Shown here in pieces: positions 12,025 to 27,000 of a stretch of 64,000 nucleotides of DNA. Below the pieces are notes generated by a model that did not search any database, had not been told where the DNA came from, and worked only from the letters and a program-made list of their open reading frames with translations. The position numbers were made by a program, and so were the translations under genes. The stretch comes from Diploscapter coronatus (lineage: Eukaryota; Nematoda; Chromadorea; Rhabditida; Rhabditidae), in contig OZ038423.1 of assembly GCA_964036155.1 (NCBI GenBank), positions 79,437,249 to 79,501,248 on the forward strand, written 5' to 3'. Position 1 is the first letter of the stretch, and each line of letters starts with the position of its first letter.

Positions 12025-15000
12025 TCACGGGCCGTATACGGTCGAAACAGACGAGTGGTAGGCTTTTCGCTTGGCCTTGTTGTCAGCGATTATTGAAGAA
12101 ACTAAATAAATAATTGCTTTGTCTTACGATTATATTCGAATTCAGTTAAATTCAACTTACAAGTTGGGGTGGGCGGCTCTGTTTGCTTGGAAGGCTTCGC
12201 CGAAGAATTCAACCTTGGCGTGGCTGTGCCTGTACTCCATTTGGCCGAGCTCGACGATATCTGCTTTCTGGTCGACGCAGCGTGATGGTGTCCATTCGCC
12301 ATCTGCAATCATTCGCATATTCATTTGTCTATGTCAATCGATACGGTATACCTTAGTGGTGGGGACAGTGGTTGGCATACTGGTCTTGTTGAGTTCGCCC
12401 TGTATGAATCGAATGACCTTCTGCATGCAGGCATCCTGATAGTCGTGCACCCATCGGACTCCATTGTACTTAGTGATGTTGCGAATGTCCTGAGGAATCT
12501 GATCTTCCTGTGCAGGGAATTCGAATGCCTGATCGAAGATGGGGATGATATTTTTGTTGTGATCGAATGCACATTTCAGCTGAAATTCATATGATTTACT
12601 TACTAACTAAATATCAAGTATAGGACGGCGGTCTAGCGGCACACCTCGATTGGGCTGTTGCAAGTGGCTATTTTATGTAAAACTCATGTCTTGCAGTCAG
12701 GATTTGAACCTGACCTCTCACCTTTCCGGGGTGTGCTGCTCTACCACTATGTGAGCATGGCTGTCTAGCTGGGGGAGTTAGCCTACATGTACAATTCAAG
12801 GCAACTGACCTCTTTGTGAATCCAATCTTCGCAATTGTGGTCATTGAGCAATCGATCGAGCGAATGAGGAGTTAGGACAAGAATAAAGTGCTTGGCTGCT
12901 TGAATATTCTTCAGCAGAGAGGAGTCGAATTTGCCTGCGTAAAGCTTGTCCACATCGATGAATACCTGAAAATGACAACAAATATTTAAATGGACCTATT
13001 AAATTCCTAGAGACTAACCTTGTATCCACTCAGTTGGAGAAGGACTTTGATGAGACTGGCGAGCTGGTTTCCTGTGCTCCTTCTGTAGCTAATGAATACA
13101 TCGATCTGTTTGCTCAACATGGCCACTTCAACATCGTCAGGATGTTTGGAATCTGCATGATAATTCGATAGAAAAATACTCTACATCTCTGCAATCTTAC
13201 CTTGAAAGGCCTGTTTCAGCTTGAGTCGGTGAATTGGGTTCGTGATTCCACAGGCGGTTTGCATCAAATCGTCTGTCAGCGAGGCGAGCAGTGACCGATT
13301 CACTCCAGTAGAGAGCATTTGATATGTATAGACAGACAGTTCAGGGGAAAGGGACATTAGGAATTGGTCCAGATTGCTCTCGTCCACTGAGGAATAATCA
13401 GCAGCGATCTACAAATCGTTCAATGCTATCTAGTAAATACCGATTTCTTCAGTTTCAACCCTCTTACCTTCAAACTTTCCAGCTCCCGAATAAATCGTTT
13501 CCTGTGCAGGCCACTCGACATTCCAATATCACTCTCCAGGTCTTGCTCAGTCAAATGCAACAACAAATCGCCATCAACCATTTGCTTAGCGAAATTGTCG
13601 ACATAGCTCTCGAACCCGATCTGGAAATGCCTATGGTTGGACTTTGTACAGACAAATTAACAGCTGATTGGATCTGATCAGCAGGCCTCTCATCTTCATC
13701 GCCTTGCAGCAGTTTGCAGAAGAGATCCCTCTTTCCGGTTGCAGAATTCGCGCGAATCGAATCACACTCCTGCGATTCTACGTTTCTTCATCTCATTTCA
13801 CTGCTGCTGTCCTTACCTATTTCTCACATTCAAATTAGAGAAGCGCCACGCAAATAATAGCTAATTAGAATAAAAATGCCGAAATCAGCAGCAGAAACAC
13901 AAAATGGGAGAAAAATACGAAGAAAAAGAAGAAAAGAAGTGAAGGAAAAGACCGGATTGGATACGCTAAAGAAGCTGAAGATGCAGGCGCTTTGCCTCTT
14001 CTCCCCCATCTCATTCGCTTCACAATCTGCAGAAATTCGTTCGTGAACTTTCATCATAGTTTTTGCAAACAATTTGGTGCTACTTGCCAATCAGTTCATC
14101 CAATAAACGGGGATTTGTCCCTTGTTACTCCAATTCTCTGTAGCAATTTGTAAAGACGCACCTTTCTGACCCAGTACTGAACGTCGTTGACCGTCCATGA
14201 AGGCACTTGCTGTGCCAACTTGTAAGGCACTTCCTCTCCAATCACCGTCAATGCCTCCGACGCGAATTTGGCGGCCGTCTCGTCGGGACTCGAGGCCACT
14301 TCCTTCAATGCTTGAATCGCCCCGATCTCCTGCAACACAACTCAATAAGTCTGATGAAATACTCGAATCTGATGCAATTTGCTCCTGACAATTTTAGCAT
14401 CAAGTGCAAAAGTCTAAAGGTATCTTATCTGCAATTGTCAACATAGAGAGGTGATTCTTACGAAATGTTTCGTTTTGAAGGGAAAAGCTTCAGCGAGTCT
14501 CCCTTATCAGCCAATTCGATTTGATGATACGCATTAAGGAAGAAGAGCAATGAATAAGTGAGTTTGAATGAAGATCGATGGAGAAGTGAGAAGTGGTCTT
14601 ATCAATTGCAAACCATAAAATTGTCGAAACGTGAATATATTACCAGGATTTTAGGCCAAATAAAAAGGCTCGAAATACAGTAGTGAGGGGAAGCAGCCGT
14701 GTCCTGAGCTCGCATTGGCATTTGAATGTGAGTGGTCGAACGACCACCGTATGCCCCTAATCTCCTCTCTGTATTGCACAATATCTGCCCTCACAAAACC
14801 ATTCCTTCAAAAGAAGCGCGAGATGACCGCTTCTCGGGTCAAATCAGCAGAGAGCACTGTGGATGAAGAGAGGAAAAGATGCACAGATTCGAGGACAAGT
14901 AAGGTCTTTCTCTCTCTCTCTCTCCCTCTCCCACTCCAAGCAATGGACCAATGCGCGTAGGTATGGCGAATTATTACGAAAGTCTGACCCCTGGTCAAAG

Positions 15001-18000
15001 ATATTAGTAATCGAGTGAGGGGATATGAGAGAGTGGAGAGAAGCAGAATGCAACTGTCAACGAATTTTTGTGCGGGCCAGAGGCAATAGGCACGTTTTGT
15101 TGCTTGCGTGGACAATGTTCTTGTTCTACAGAGATGCAAAGATATTTCGCAACACCTTTTCTGTCTTCCCCCACCTTCTATACAAATATTCTCTGGTCAC
15201 TGACCTAGTCCATTCCACTCATTAACTTTTTCTTCGTCAAATTTGCGCTATCGAGAAGTTGAAGGATATGAGCAATCTTAGTAAAAGCTTTCGCACAACT
15301 TACTAATTTTAATTGAAACAATGAAGATAAGAAGAGAAGTGTGATGGCGCCAGTGGAAGTGAACGAGATCGCACTGCTTCCATTGCTTCGCCCTCAAGGA
15401 GAAGCATTGCATTCTTCTTCACTCTTCCAATACGAAATAGTTCGTATAGCCCCTTTCCGCCCACACTTCCGGACGAACAAATATATACACAAAGTCAGTT
15501 TCTCTTCTCAATCTTCTCTTAATCATTTGCTGCTATTTATTCCGTCTGTAATTCTTTCACTGCAAACAATTCTCCACACAATAAGTCTCTTCTCATTCCT
15601 TCATCAATCAGTTCTCCAAGACTAAACCATTCGCACTAACTGATTGTGTGATTGCATCACGATCATGAAATTGCATCATCTTCCAAAAGTCTACAGATCA
15701 ATAGCGCAGCAGCAGCATAGAAAGAATTTCGCAACTACGAGATGGATGCACTAAACATTATGTAAATAATATTTGCAGAGTTTGAATCAAATTTCGATCA
15801 CTTGGTGCTCGTTATTGATAATGATTCAGAGCCTCTTATCTACGCGTGTTTTGACACTTTGTGGTTCAAAATGAAGCTCCAGATACACGTAAACCTAATC
15901 CGAATGAATGCGTGTCGCTTTCGTCATTCTTTGCAAAAGATTTAGCGTTAATGCAGGTCGTTATAGGGAATGACAATCCCTAATGTCATTGTTGATCTTT
16001 TCACCTTTACGAATTTTTTGATTGTGAATGATTGCGCAATATTTCGTCGGTCACTGTCTCTGCCTGTCTGTATGCTTGTGTTGTAAATGGAAGTGTCAAG
16101 ATCATAATTAGCTACAAACTGAAAAATTTGGGAAGAAGATTACACTGATTTTCTCTGCTTTTCGATGCTTTGTCCTGTTCACAACATTTGATTGTTGATT
16201 AGGCGCATTATGAAGAGAAGAGACACAAAATGATAAGAGTAAGTCTACGAGCAGTGAGCCAAAATGGGTGCAGAGCTGCTTTACGATGGCATTTCGTTTT
16301 TCCAAAAAACGTCGAATTTCGTATTTTCGTAATCGTTTTAAACAACCCGGAGACGATGAGAAATGATAATGTTCCTGGAGGAAAAGAGATGTCTTATTTT
16401 TGACATTTGATCTGACCACAAACTAGATTGTTTGTGACTGATGATGAGCGAAAGATCATGGACATTCTGATCAGCATCAAAGCATGAGCAGAGAATGAAA
16501 AGGGAGAACTGTCAGAGGAAGTGAAAGGAGTTGGGCGATCTTGAACTATCCATAAATCACTACGTAGATGATCTCTGGCTGAAGAAAGAGAGAGAAGAAA
16601 AAGGAGCCCTGGGGCAGAAAGCGTGCAGACAGAGAAGAGAAACAGACAGACAGAGACGATGATGATGCACGCGGAAAACCGGAATAGCCGCAAAGAGAAG
16701 AGAAAAGAAGAGAGAGAGAAACTGCATAATATGACCCTGATTGAATTGAATAAATAACTGACTGAGAGTGAAGAGTGGAATGACTCATCCATTCTCTCAA
16801 TGAATCGTGTTGCGCACCATCTCCTTATTCCTTAGGCTGCTGCTTCTGGCCTATTGTAGTATTCGCTCGGTTTTTTGAGAAATAGTATGAAAAAAAGAGC
16901 AAAATCGGGCGAATACCACAATAGGCCAGGGTCTCTCTCCAACTCAATTGAATCAATTCCAATTCTAACCGGATTCCCTTTCTGACTTTGTTGCCAATGA
17001 CTTATTCGCATGGTGTTGTGTAAAATGCTGCAGCGTTTTTTCGGCAATTTCGATTTCGCATTTCCACTTCTTCACTTCATCGAATTCAGCTAATGAATCT
17101 GATCACAATTTAGGCAACTTCTCCTTCTCCTGCGCTGCATTTCCCCCAGCCAAATTATTTTACAATCTTGCGAAATTCAATCATTTTTCTACACGTGGAA
17201 TAATCAGAGAATCAGCAAACAAATAGTTCTTTTCGCGTGGAAAGGCAACAGACAACAATGATGCAAATGCCTTTTGCCTCTTGATCTGACCAAAGCAAAT
17301 CACAATATTACAACCCCTCTCATTCGAATGCTCAGCTATTCCAAAAAAATAGATGCACTTTTCTCGAACTCCAAAGGAATGAAGCTAGAAAGTAGTTCGT
17401 CTCATGATCTGATTGCACTGAAAGCAATGCTTGGAAAGGGTCAACGAGTTTCCAATTGAATTTCATCAAAGTGAAATGACGCCTTGGAGGGAGCACAATA
17501 AAAAAGAGTAGGCGGTAATTGAAAGGGAAACAATGCGCATTCAGCATTCGAAACTGACAAATTCGGTTGTATTTAGTTTTTGTAAGGAGCCAACAGAACA
17601 CAAACACTACAATGAATAAGACGGAAAGATGATAAAATGGAGAGTATGTAAATAGGACTCGCAACTATTTGCAAAAATGTTGAATTCTTCTGGTTCTGCC
17701 ATTTTGGGAAGCGAACAGAGACTGAAGAGTACGCAAGTTGTCAACCAAAAACCATTAGATCACATGGCAGAAGTCGGTCAATTTGGACACAAAATACAAA
17801 GTATTATCGCCTCTTCTCGCCTTTTCGTATTGTTTTATCTGTCTGAGCACTGAGCGCACGCGATTCCCCTCTTCCTTCTTCTTTTCTGCTCTGCTGTTTC
17901 TGACTCAAATCACACTCCTATTCTCTCCCCATTCACCTGGTGAACTCTCTCTGATCTGGCCAATTAGTAATGGTGTTGTGAGAAAGTTACGAATCGGATG

Positions 18001-21000
18001 GATTGACTGAATTGATCAAGAAGGAGAGGAAAAGCACGTGCAGAATGAGAAGAAAAAGAGCGCATTTGATGTTCGATTTAATAAGCTGTGGATTGTTGCA
18101 TTGTCGCTCTAAACAACAAGAGCGATCAATCAGAGATCAGTTGACAAAAATAATACGAGAACAGGGAAAATAGAGATGTTGTTCCCACATTCACACTTAT
18201 ACAAGCGCGCAGGGCAAATGGCACCCAAACAACCACCAAAACGATGTAAATAATTTGTCAAAAGTGATCGCCTATCGCGCGCGTTGCAATGTATCAAACA
18301 CCAATCAGGAGGGGGGATAACAAAATCGGTGTAGAACTCACCATCTTCTTCTGTGTCAGCATCAAAGTCGCGTAGGGGTGGAAGAATCTTCTAGTCCTAG
18401 AGCGACGGAATCTCTCCATGATCACTGACTTCTCTCTGATCGTCGACGGCTTCAGCACCAGATTGGTCTTAGAAGGTACTCGTCGAATGGGCGCTTTAGA
18501 TGGAGCAGTGGCCAGAGCAGGCACGATAGATCGATCAGTGGAGCAAACTGGCGACTGGGGGAAGTTGAGGCATGTCGGACGGGGTGTCAGAGGCAGAGGC
18601 AAAGGGGCCGAGACTGCAGAAGGAATAGGCGAATTCAAATTGCTAGTGACGATTTGCGGTAGAACTGCTGCGGACGCATTGAACGTCGAGTTCTGAGAAG
18701 AGCCACTGGCGATGGGGCTTCTGATTGGAGCGACTTTGAGCTGAGGACGAGTGGGAGAGGCCAGCATCTGGATGGGCGAGGGTCGCTGTAGAAGGGGTTG
18801 CTGGGAGATGAGAGCTGGTGGTGGAGAAACCAAATGAACGACGGGGCAGTTCATGGGGTAGGTGAATGCATCGACCGATTGGGAAATGTCCATTTCCATA
18901 GGCAGAGGAGTGCCTGGATTCGAAGTGGAAGGACTCGAACAGGGAGTTAGGCCTCCGCTCATTTGTGCACTGGCAGGACGAATTGGATGCAGACTAATTT
19001 TAGCGGAATAAATAAATGAAGAATGCGCGTACAACTTGAGGCTGAACACAGCAGAATGACTGTCTCTCTCTATGTGTGATGATAAAGCCATGCGTGTCGC
19101 CTCCCCTTTCTCTCTATTCCCTGTCTTTCTCTTCTCTTCTCTTCACTATTCCCTAGCAAGTCCCGCCCTCTTTTCTTCTTTTCTCTATACAGTTCTTCTC
19201 TCTTTCTGCAACGTTCTGACTGTCGGTGGCCGGGAAATAGTGCAGGGAAAGGGGAGACTAGTGTGTGAATTTCGAAAATTATCGTCGGCTCTAATGAATG
19301 TGATGCAAGGAGTTAACCCCTTCGCCCTATCTGCGGTAAATGAAGTGAGAAGATATCGCAGAGCTCGAAAGTCTAGCCTGGGGTGTTACAGAGATTACGA
19401 AACGAGACATAATAGACGGTGGCTAGAATGGCAAGAAGATCAGGCAAAGAAGGGATAGTTGGCGAGATGCCAAAGAGCACAGGTAGAGAGGCTAAGACCA
19501 GAGAACACGAGAGGTCAGCACAAAAAACAGAAAAGCAGAAAAGAATAGCAGTCCAGCTACAGTATGTAGGAATGCAGTAGAAGCAAAGAAGCAGATATGC
19601 TATGCGCATTTCCTTAGATTTCTCACATTGCTTATACGAGGTCAGGGAAAGTTCTCGATCGCAAATAGTTTGACAAATGAAGAGAAGAAGAGAGACAGAA
19701 GAGGTAGAAGTCCAATGTACAAAATCAAAACTACAACAAGTCGACGGATAGGGTGAGCATGGTTCGAACTTAAATGATAGAAATCGAGAAGAAGCTTCGC
19801 GCAAAATAGCTTGATGGATTGTCTTATGCCGCGTAGGCTAGGCATAATGTTTCGTTGCCGATTGGGCTAATTCGATCTGGCCTCTCGTACACACGTATTA
19901 TCACTCTCCCGCTCCTTCCTCTGATAACGAATTCCGAACATTGGAAGTCCAAGTGAATTCCTCAAATTCTTAGTCGATCTATTTTTATGAATCGCAGTAA
20001 TTTCATAAACAAACAAGGAATGTTGCCGAATGAGTGAATGGCTGAAATTCCTGTGATCTCGCAGACGCAGTCCAGTCATATTCCCAGATTGTCAGATTCC
20101 CTGTCGATTGCAATGGATCTCTCCTTCATTGCAGATCTCGTCTATCTGGTGACTTTGCTGAGTGAATGAATGAATGCATAGCCATAGGGCCTATAGGGCA
20201 GGATGCAGTCTTTCCTCTGCGCATTCCTTCTGTTGCTGCTGCTTTCTCCATTAGCAAAGCCACTATCTGACTATTTTCTATGCATCACATCTCTATGCGA
20301 CAATTAATAGCAGCAACAATAAATTCCACAAATTTCCTAAATTCTCCAAGTTTCCGATTTTGTAATACATCAAAATAAATTCGTTTCTTGTTGATATTAT
20401 TCATCGATGAACAACAAAAGATGAAACACATTGCTCTTCGTGGAATTGCCTAATCTCTCAATCAAGAATGCATTTCACAATTATTTGCAATGTGCAGAAA
20501 TTTCTTGTCCTATTCAACAAGACAAGTTAGGCAATTAAATTGGGTTGCTAAGAATCAGTCCAAAGAAGAGGGAAGACCATGAATGCTTTTCGATGAATTG
20601 TGTAGAATCACTCATCCTCATCCATGTCTGCTGCCTATGTTTATTTACCAATTAGCCTTTCTCTCTCTAATATTACTCTAATTTGACTCAATTCTTGTGT
20701 TATCGCGTACTTCGATCGCTAAATTGCCCTATTCTCCACTGCTCCTCTAAGCAATCTTTTGCCGCATTAGTTTGTTCGCTGACCGAATCAATGTGAGATG
20801 AGTCGTCCAAAATGGAGAAGAATAGCAACAAACTGATTATTGTGAACTGTGGATGATGTCATAGGAATTATGGCCAATTCATACAATTCACAACTCAAAG
20901 AACTCTGCCTCTCCCAAGGTTGAGTCAATTCTGTGTGCAATTACAATTTTGTCAACTCGTAAATGTCATAAATAGCTGATAGTTCAGTTTGAATCATCGA

Positions 21001-24000
21001 ATAATGGCCAGCTTCTGATATGGAATGCGCTTAGTATTTTAATTCGTAAGAAACGACAGCCAGTCATGGAAGTACCAATTGCTTATCAAACCAAAACTTT
21101 ACGATTCCCTGAGAGTATGAATTGTGAAAATAGTGGAGGAATTACGATGACATTGATTGATACAATCAGTCGTCATCTAAAGCTGTGAATACGACTTCTG
21201 TTCCAGCTTATGACTAATAAACTTCTCAAAGCTCAACCCGCAGAAATAATAGTGCTTTTTCGAGAGTGAAAAAGAGGGCATGCTCTTTTCCTGTCAATAT
21301 GACAGTTTTTTTCTGCGGGTCGAGTTTTGAGAAGTCTGACGATTATAATCGAAGCGTATCCATTCACTCACTTCTTCTGCTTCTTCTAATTGAATGAGCA
21401 AAGCCAAATCGTGACGCACATTTCGCAGCAGTCAGTGCAGAGCCCAGCGCTCAAGCCGGCAAACCGTAAAATTTTGTCCTGACGCTCAAAAACTGAATCA
21501 ACTTTTTGCACAAAGTCAAGTCAACAGATTCCATTACAGTATGCCGCCTTTTCTTGATCGAGGGAGAATTTCGTAAAGTGGAATTCCTGGGCAAATATGC
21601 CAGCAATGTGCAGCAGAGGAGTCTATTTAGAGCTCGATCTAGAGATTCAAACAGTCTCACTCTCAACCCGGATGGCCACACCCGGTCCCTATCCTTATCG
21701 TTTCCTCCTCTATTTTTATAGTCCATATCAATTCTCAAATAGCTACTGCCTAACTGATCTCAAACAAATTTACACGGTCTTCTGTTTAGGAATTCGCGCG
21801 ATCCTCCAACTGATAAAATGTCATCAAATTCACACTCGAAGAAGAAGAAGAAGCTACTTTTGCAGAAACTAAGCAACTCCCTTCAAAAACACTGAGTTTT
21901 GTAGCCAAACTTCAATGTACATTATCCATCTATACGCGCATTCTTTATGGATTAGAGTTTTAAGCCTGCTCCTTAAAAAGTTAATCCTGTAAGGAATTTC
22001 AAGATATGCACAGTTCACTTTTCTGCACGATAAAATTAGGGCAAGCGAGCATTCCTATTGTTGTTCTCTACACCAAATATTCCGCCTTCAAAAGTAACGT
22101 GTCCATTATTTTTCTTCCTTGCCACACCCAGTCATAAATTCCTGATATTTTTGATAAGGGTCAGGAGCGTGGCAGTAAAAATGTCCTCGAGAGAGAATAT
22201 GTTCAGAATTTAGGGGTTGCTTTGAATATTCGGAAATTGTAGAACAGTTTGGTGAATTCATGCAATTCATAGGTGGGAGAATTGAACAATTTTCAATTTG
22301 TTTGGCCCAATATCGTTTTCATTCGGTCAACCAACTGGTAATCCTATTGAGAAACCCAATTGAAAATCGACAATGTGATTCTGCGTGATGGTAAAAGTAA
22401 ACATTGTCACAATAATTCAACCAATTTCTAATTTACTAAAAACTGCGTAATATTGCTAATGCCTTCTTGGCCCACTCGCGAGAATTACAAAAGAATTGCA
22501 AGTCATCAAGTTTTACGAGTTCAATATACGGAATGCAAGGACATCTCTGTCTGTCCAAATTACTAAATGCAGCTCTTCTCACTTCTCAGCAATGGGAGAT
22601 TTATAATCGTCATATCGTTGCAATTTGTAAGCCAATACTCACACAATCATATTAACAGCAATTCGCGCTAAAATTCAAAATAGTGGCAGGGAATTCACAC
22701 AATTCTTGAACTTTCGCGCGGCATATGCAGACTGGGTTTTTTTCCTAGACTTTGAAGGTATTCAAAAAGCCGCTCATTTCTCGACCATCTCCCAACCAAT
22801 TCCTCTGGCCATTACCCAGCACCGCCGCTTCCTCTTCTTCTCTTCACACTCCTCTGTGTCCTCTCAAATTTACGATTCTCTAATGTCTCGAAGGAAGAAT
22901 TGTGCCGCTAGCAAGGAAATAAGTAAAACGGTTGACTAAGCATGAGAAAGCATAAGGAGGAAGGGAAGTTGAATTTCAGACAGTAAACCTTTCCCATGAC
23001 AGATTGGTTACAGGACTTCCCGGTTAATGAGAGCCTGATTGTAAATAAGCCATAAAGAGATACACACCTGAAAGACGTCGAGTTTGTTCTGGTCCTTCTT
23101 GATTGCGGCCTCCATTGTGAAGTGGAACGCCGCTGCGCTTTTAGCTTCTCTTCGGTGCGATTGCAGCATTGACATTAGCCTAAAATTGCATTAATTAAAA
23201 CAGATGTAGGAAGTTAAAAGAAATCCGAAGATCGAGACGATTCGGCCTCTTGTACTTTTTGTCCCCTTTTCTGGGACATAGCAAGAAGAAGTGAAGAAAA
23301 CGGAGACAAAATCTACAAGAGGGTAAGGGTAGTCTAGGGGTAAAATACAAGAGGCCAAGATTCCCTCTACAGTGGGCTCAGTTATCAGCGCATATCTACT
23401 TACTGATAAGGTAATTCGAGAGACGCCGAGAAATAGAGTGGACATATTTTTGTACTGGCTGTCTGGTTTGCGTTTTTCGCCCTTTTCTGCTAGATTAGAA
23501 GATGTGAAGGAAGCCGCTTTGCTTGGAATTAAAACCTTCGCAATCGAATGTTTCGAGTTGATAAATTGAAAGATCAGCTCTGCTTCACACAAAATGCGTC
23601 AAAATCGGCACATGATGGCTCGTTATCAATCGAATATGATCTGCTTGTGAGTTAATACTTCCAGCTTAACCCGAATGTTGATCTGCTTTGACTTGGAAAT
23701 GATGATTTCGCCACGATTTTCAAAGCATATCAAAAGTGCATTACATCAAACATTCTTGATGGAAAAAGAAGCGAACTGGTTCACCTTTTGAGCCAATCGT
23801 TGGAGCGACTTTGGGCATATTTGTAATGCTCCTTGGCGAATAGGACTGCATTGTGCGAGAGGAGGAATGGCTCGACGAGTGATAGCGTGCCTGATTTGGT
23901 CACGTGCATCTCGATTTCCTGCAAGTCAGACGGTCAGTCAATCAGTCAGGAGAAGATGAAGGAATGAAGAATGAACCTTGGAGCTGGCGAGCATGCAAAT

Positions 24001-27000
24001 GGACAGACACGCGTAGTAGCGAGTCACATCGTCTTGATGACTGGCCAACATAAACAACCATTCGGGCACCTGCAAACGCAATCAACTCATCCGACTGCTT
24101 CTTCACTTCTGCCTGTCTACCTTTCTGGCGATGAGTTTCTTCTTGCCTGCAGCGCAAGTGTAGATCGACAGATTACATAGTGCCAGGGAGGCATACTTGA
24201 GCGTGGAGGCGCTGCTCAGGTTTGCCATTTGAATTCGCCTGATGATTTTATCGAGGCAGTCTTGGTCAATCATGCTGAAATTCGCTATGTTAATCCACTG
24301 ATGATTTGACTTTCTATTTTTAGAATCAACGATAACAAATCTGCTCTGCTGAATGAGCAGAGAGAAGAGATCACTTCCATTTGCGTCATTGCCACAAATT
24401 GGCACACAAACGATTAATGTTTTATGTTGACTGCAGTCGTCAGCCATCATCAGTCAGACTCACAATAGAGAGGTGGTGTTGCTGTGCTTGGAGAAGTTCT
24501 CGAACAGACTCATCATTATGCGCTGCTGCTCCTGTGTCTTTGTCATAGTCGTTAGAGCCACGAGAATGATCTTCTTCAAGTAGTTCTGCAAGTGAACAGA
24601 ATGAAATGAGTCATTTCGACAATGTACAGAACAACCTTATTGATGACGTAGTCTCGGTTGTTCAGAGACATGCTTTCTTCGAGCACGAGGCCAGCTGCCA
24701 TTCGAACTAAAAATAGACGAACATTTATGCTCCGTTATCAAACAAATGAACTGACTTGGCTCGCAGGAATCTGGCGAAATAAACAACTTGATAATCTCAT
24801 CGAGATACTCGCGATCACGCAGGAAGTCGCACAGAGCAGTGCCCAGGTCATAGGAGACTTTGGGAATCATCCAGGCCTTGAGCAGCACTTTGTTGATGAT
24901 CGTGCAGCCCTATAAGGAATATATTTATTTGTGTGTGTGTGATCAGGATCTGAGCTAATTAAATATCGTCGACTTTTTAAATCTCACTTCAATGATTTTC
25001 TCGTCCTGCTGCTGAGAGATGAGGTCGAAGGCCTTATTGATGAATGATTGGTATTTGGAAATTTTCGTCTTGAGAGTGTGCATCATGACGACCTGCTCCG
25101 TATGAGAGTGCATAGTCTTGGCGGGATTGACAACCGAGTCTTGCTGTAATTCAACGCATTCATATGGCTTCTTGTCTTGATCTATCTCTGTGTCTCATAC
25201 TTGAATCAGTGAGAATCGATGAGTGGAAGTAGTGCGGGAATCGGTAATAGGGGACAAGTCCTCGATGGCCACATCCACATGGCTGTTGGGGCCCGACGGA
25301 GGGGCGCCTGCAGTTGAGCCTTCCGACTAAAATATTCAAATATTTGTGCAATTAATGGGTCATCAAATGGTGGATTGAATTATTCAAAGTATCGCTGTGT
25401 CCCCATACTCAAATCAGCGAGAACATTCTGGTTCATCATCTAGACAGTCTCTCCTCCTCCTCCTCCTCTTCTCCCATTATATTCCCTCTTACCCTGATAC
25501 GCCGCCGACCCATAATAGGACCGATGAGCGGAACTGCGAGCATTCTTTCGCCCAAAGACGACGCCAAAAACAGTCAAAATCGTTAGAGCAGCAGCGGTGG
25601 GGATTCGAAAAACCGGCCGGATTTAGAGATTCACGAGTTAGTCCCCTTCAGCCACAAAATTCCGAAGATAGGGGAAGATTTGAAGAAGGATATTGAAGGA
25701 TTATACCGTTGAAAGGTCGCTGTTGTGCAAATCAGAGGGATAGCATCGAATGACTGGGGTCGGAACTGATAAAGACATAGCTGCACACAGCAGAATTGCT
25801 GAAGGTTTTAGTGAAACTAGGCGAGTTGAAGACAGAGCAGCTTGCAATAATGCATTCTGCTGCTGGGTCTGGGCTAATTATCGCAGGAATGGAGAATGCA
25901 CAGGTGCAAATGCAGTCATTCAAAATGTGAAAATTGGAAGGGCGCACTTGAATCAAAACTCCCTATTCACAGAAAATACGAAAGTTCATACCGCCAAAAC
26001 AGGCATCTCCATGCCCAGCATCTGATAGTAGATCTTAAGTTTCATCATAAATGGCATCTAGGAAATAGGAGGAATTGCGAAATATGGTCCGTTCTGAGCT
26101 GTATAATTGAGAGTGAAGGTGTGATTTGTGAAGGGAGGCAGATAGGCAAATTCACGTGGACTATTGACAATCCTTGCATTGTATTCAACTGCCACCAGCC
26201 ATAATCACCTCTGCACTTTCGTATATCGCAGATCGACGCACCTCTTTTTTGCCTTCTCTATGCACTTTTGTAATTCTTTCACTTACTTATGCATCTCTAT
26301 TGTTTCTTCTCACTTTTCATCTCAAAACATCATTTTTCCTAGATTCTCAACTAGTGGTGATAATGTTACACACGTATGTTAGAATGCCCAATACAGAGCC
26401 GACATTTCATCGAGATGCTCAAAGATGAGCATCTCCCCTTGGCCTGCATGTCTTCTCTCGCATCCCTTCCCTAATTGATAGAATCTACAGTGAATTCTAT
26501 CTTTTACTACTATTTTTACCTTAAATCGTCGATATTCCGAGTCCTTCCTGGGCAGAGGATCATCGTCAGATCTGCAGGGCGTTGACAGCGACTGCTGTAG
26601 GCGGTAGTCGGACGATGTCTGAAGATGTTCATTTTCAATTCAATTCGTTTTTTTTAATTCAAAGCCATTTAACTAGGGTTTTACTGTCAGTCAAGTCTAC
26701 AGCCTACCTTCTTGCAGAGAAGATTTCGCCAGAAGAGCAATGACAGTAGCTTTTGACATAAACAGAGAGGAGGCATTGCATTGCGCGAAGGCTATGAAAT
26801 CACGCAGAAAATCGAGACTGTTCTTTACGCGAACTGGATTTGCGCGTTTGGAAATGCAACTGTTTTGTTCCTTTCACTTGGAAACGAGTGATGATTGTGT
26901 TGACGACTGTCGATTAGTGAAATCTGGCAGAGCATTTATGGAAGGGAAGAATTGAGCACAGAAAGAGGGAGAATAACTGATTACGTCAGAGGAGTGAATG

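Larger units (their letters stand above)
14330..23067 (-). other. 8.7-kb tir-1 intron between ARM and SAM exons
   Basis: Largest intron of tir-1, between exon 23179-23068 (ends phase 0, VFQ) and exon 14329-14162 (starts phase 0, EIGAIQ). It contains the candidate alternative first exon at 18342-18962, a perfect-armed hairpin at 16846-16929, a second hairpin at 21221-21335, a (CT)n run near 14909 and otherwise AT-rich sequence. No second gene could be supported on either strand. Confidence 0.75.

Noticed and set aside
12610..12775. Functional tRNA gene on the minus strand
   Set aside because: T-arm and D-arm look good but the acceptor stem does not pair and the anticodon stem is weak; called a tRNA-derived repeat instead.
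23191..23592. 133-codon minus-strand ORF inside a tir-1 intron
   Set aside because: It crosses a hairpin element, has no domain, and the flanking tir-1 exons join in phase without it.
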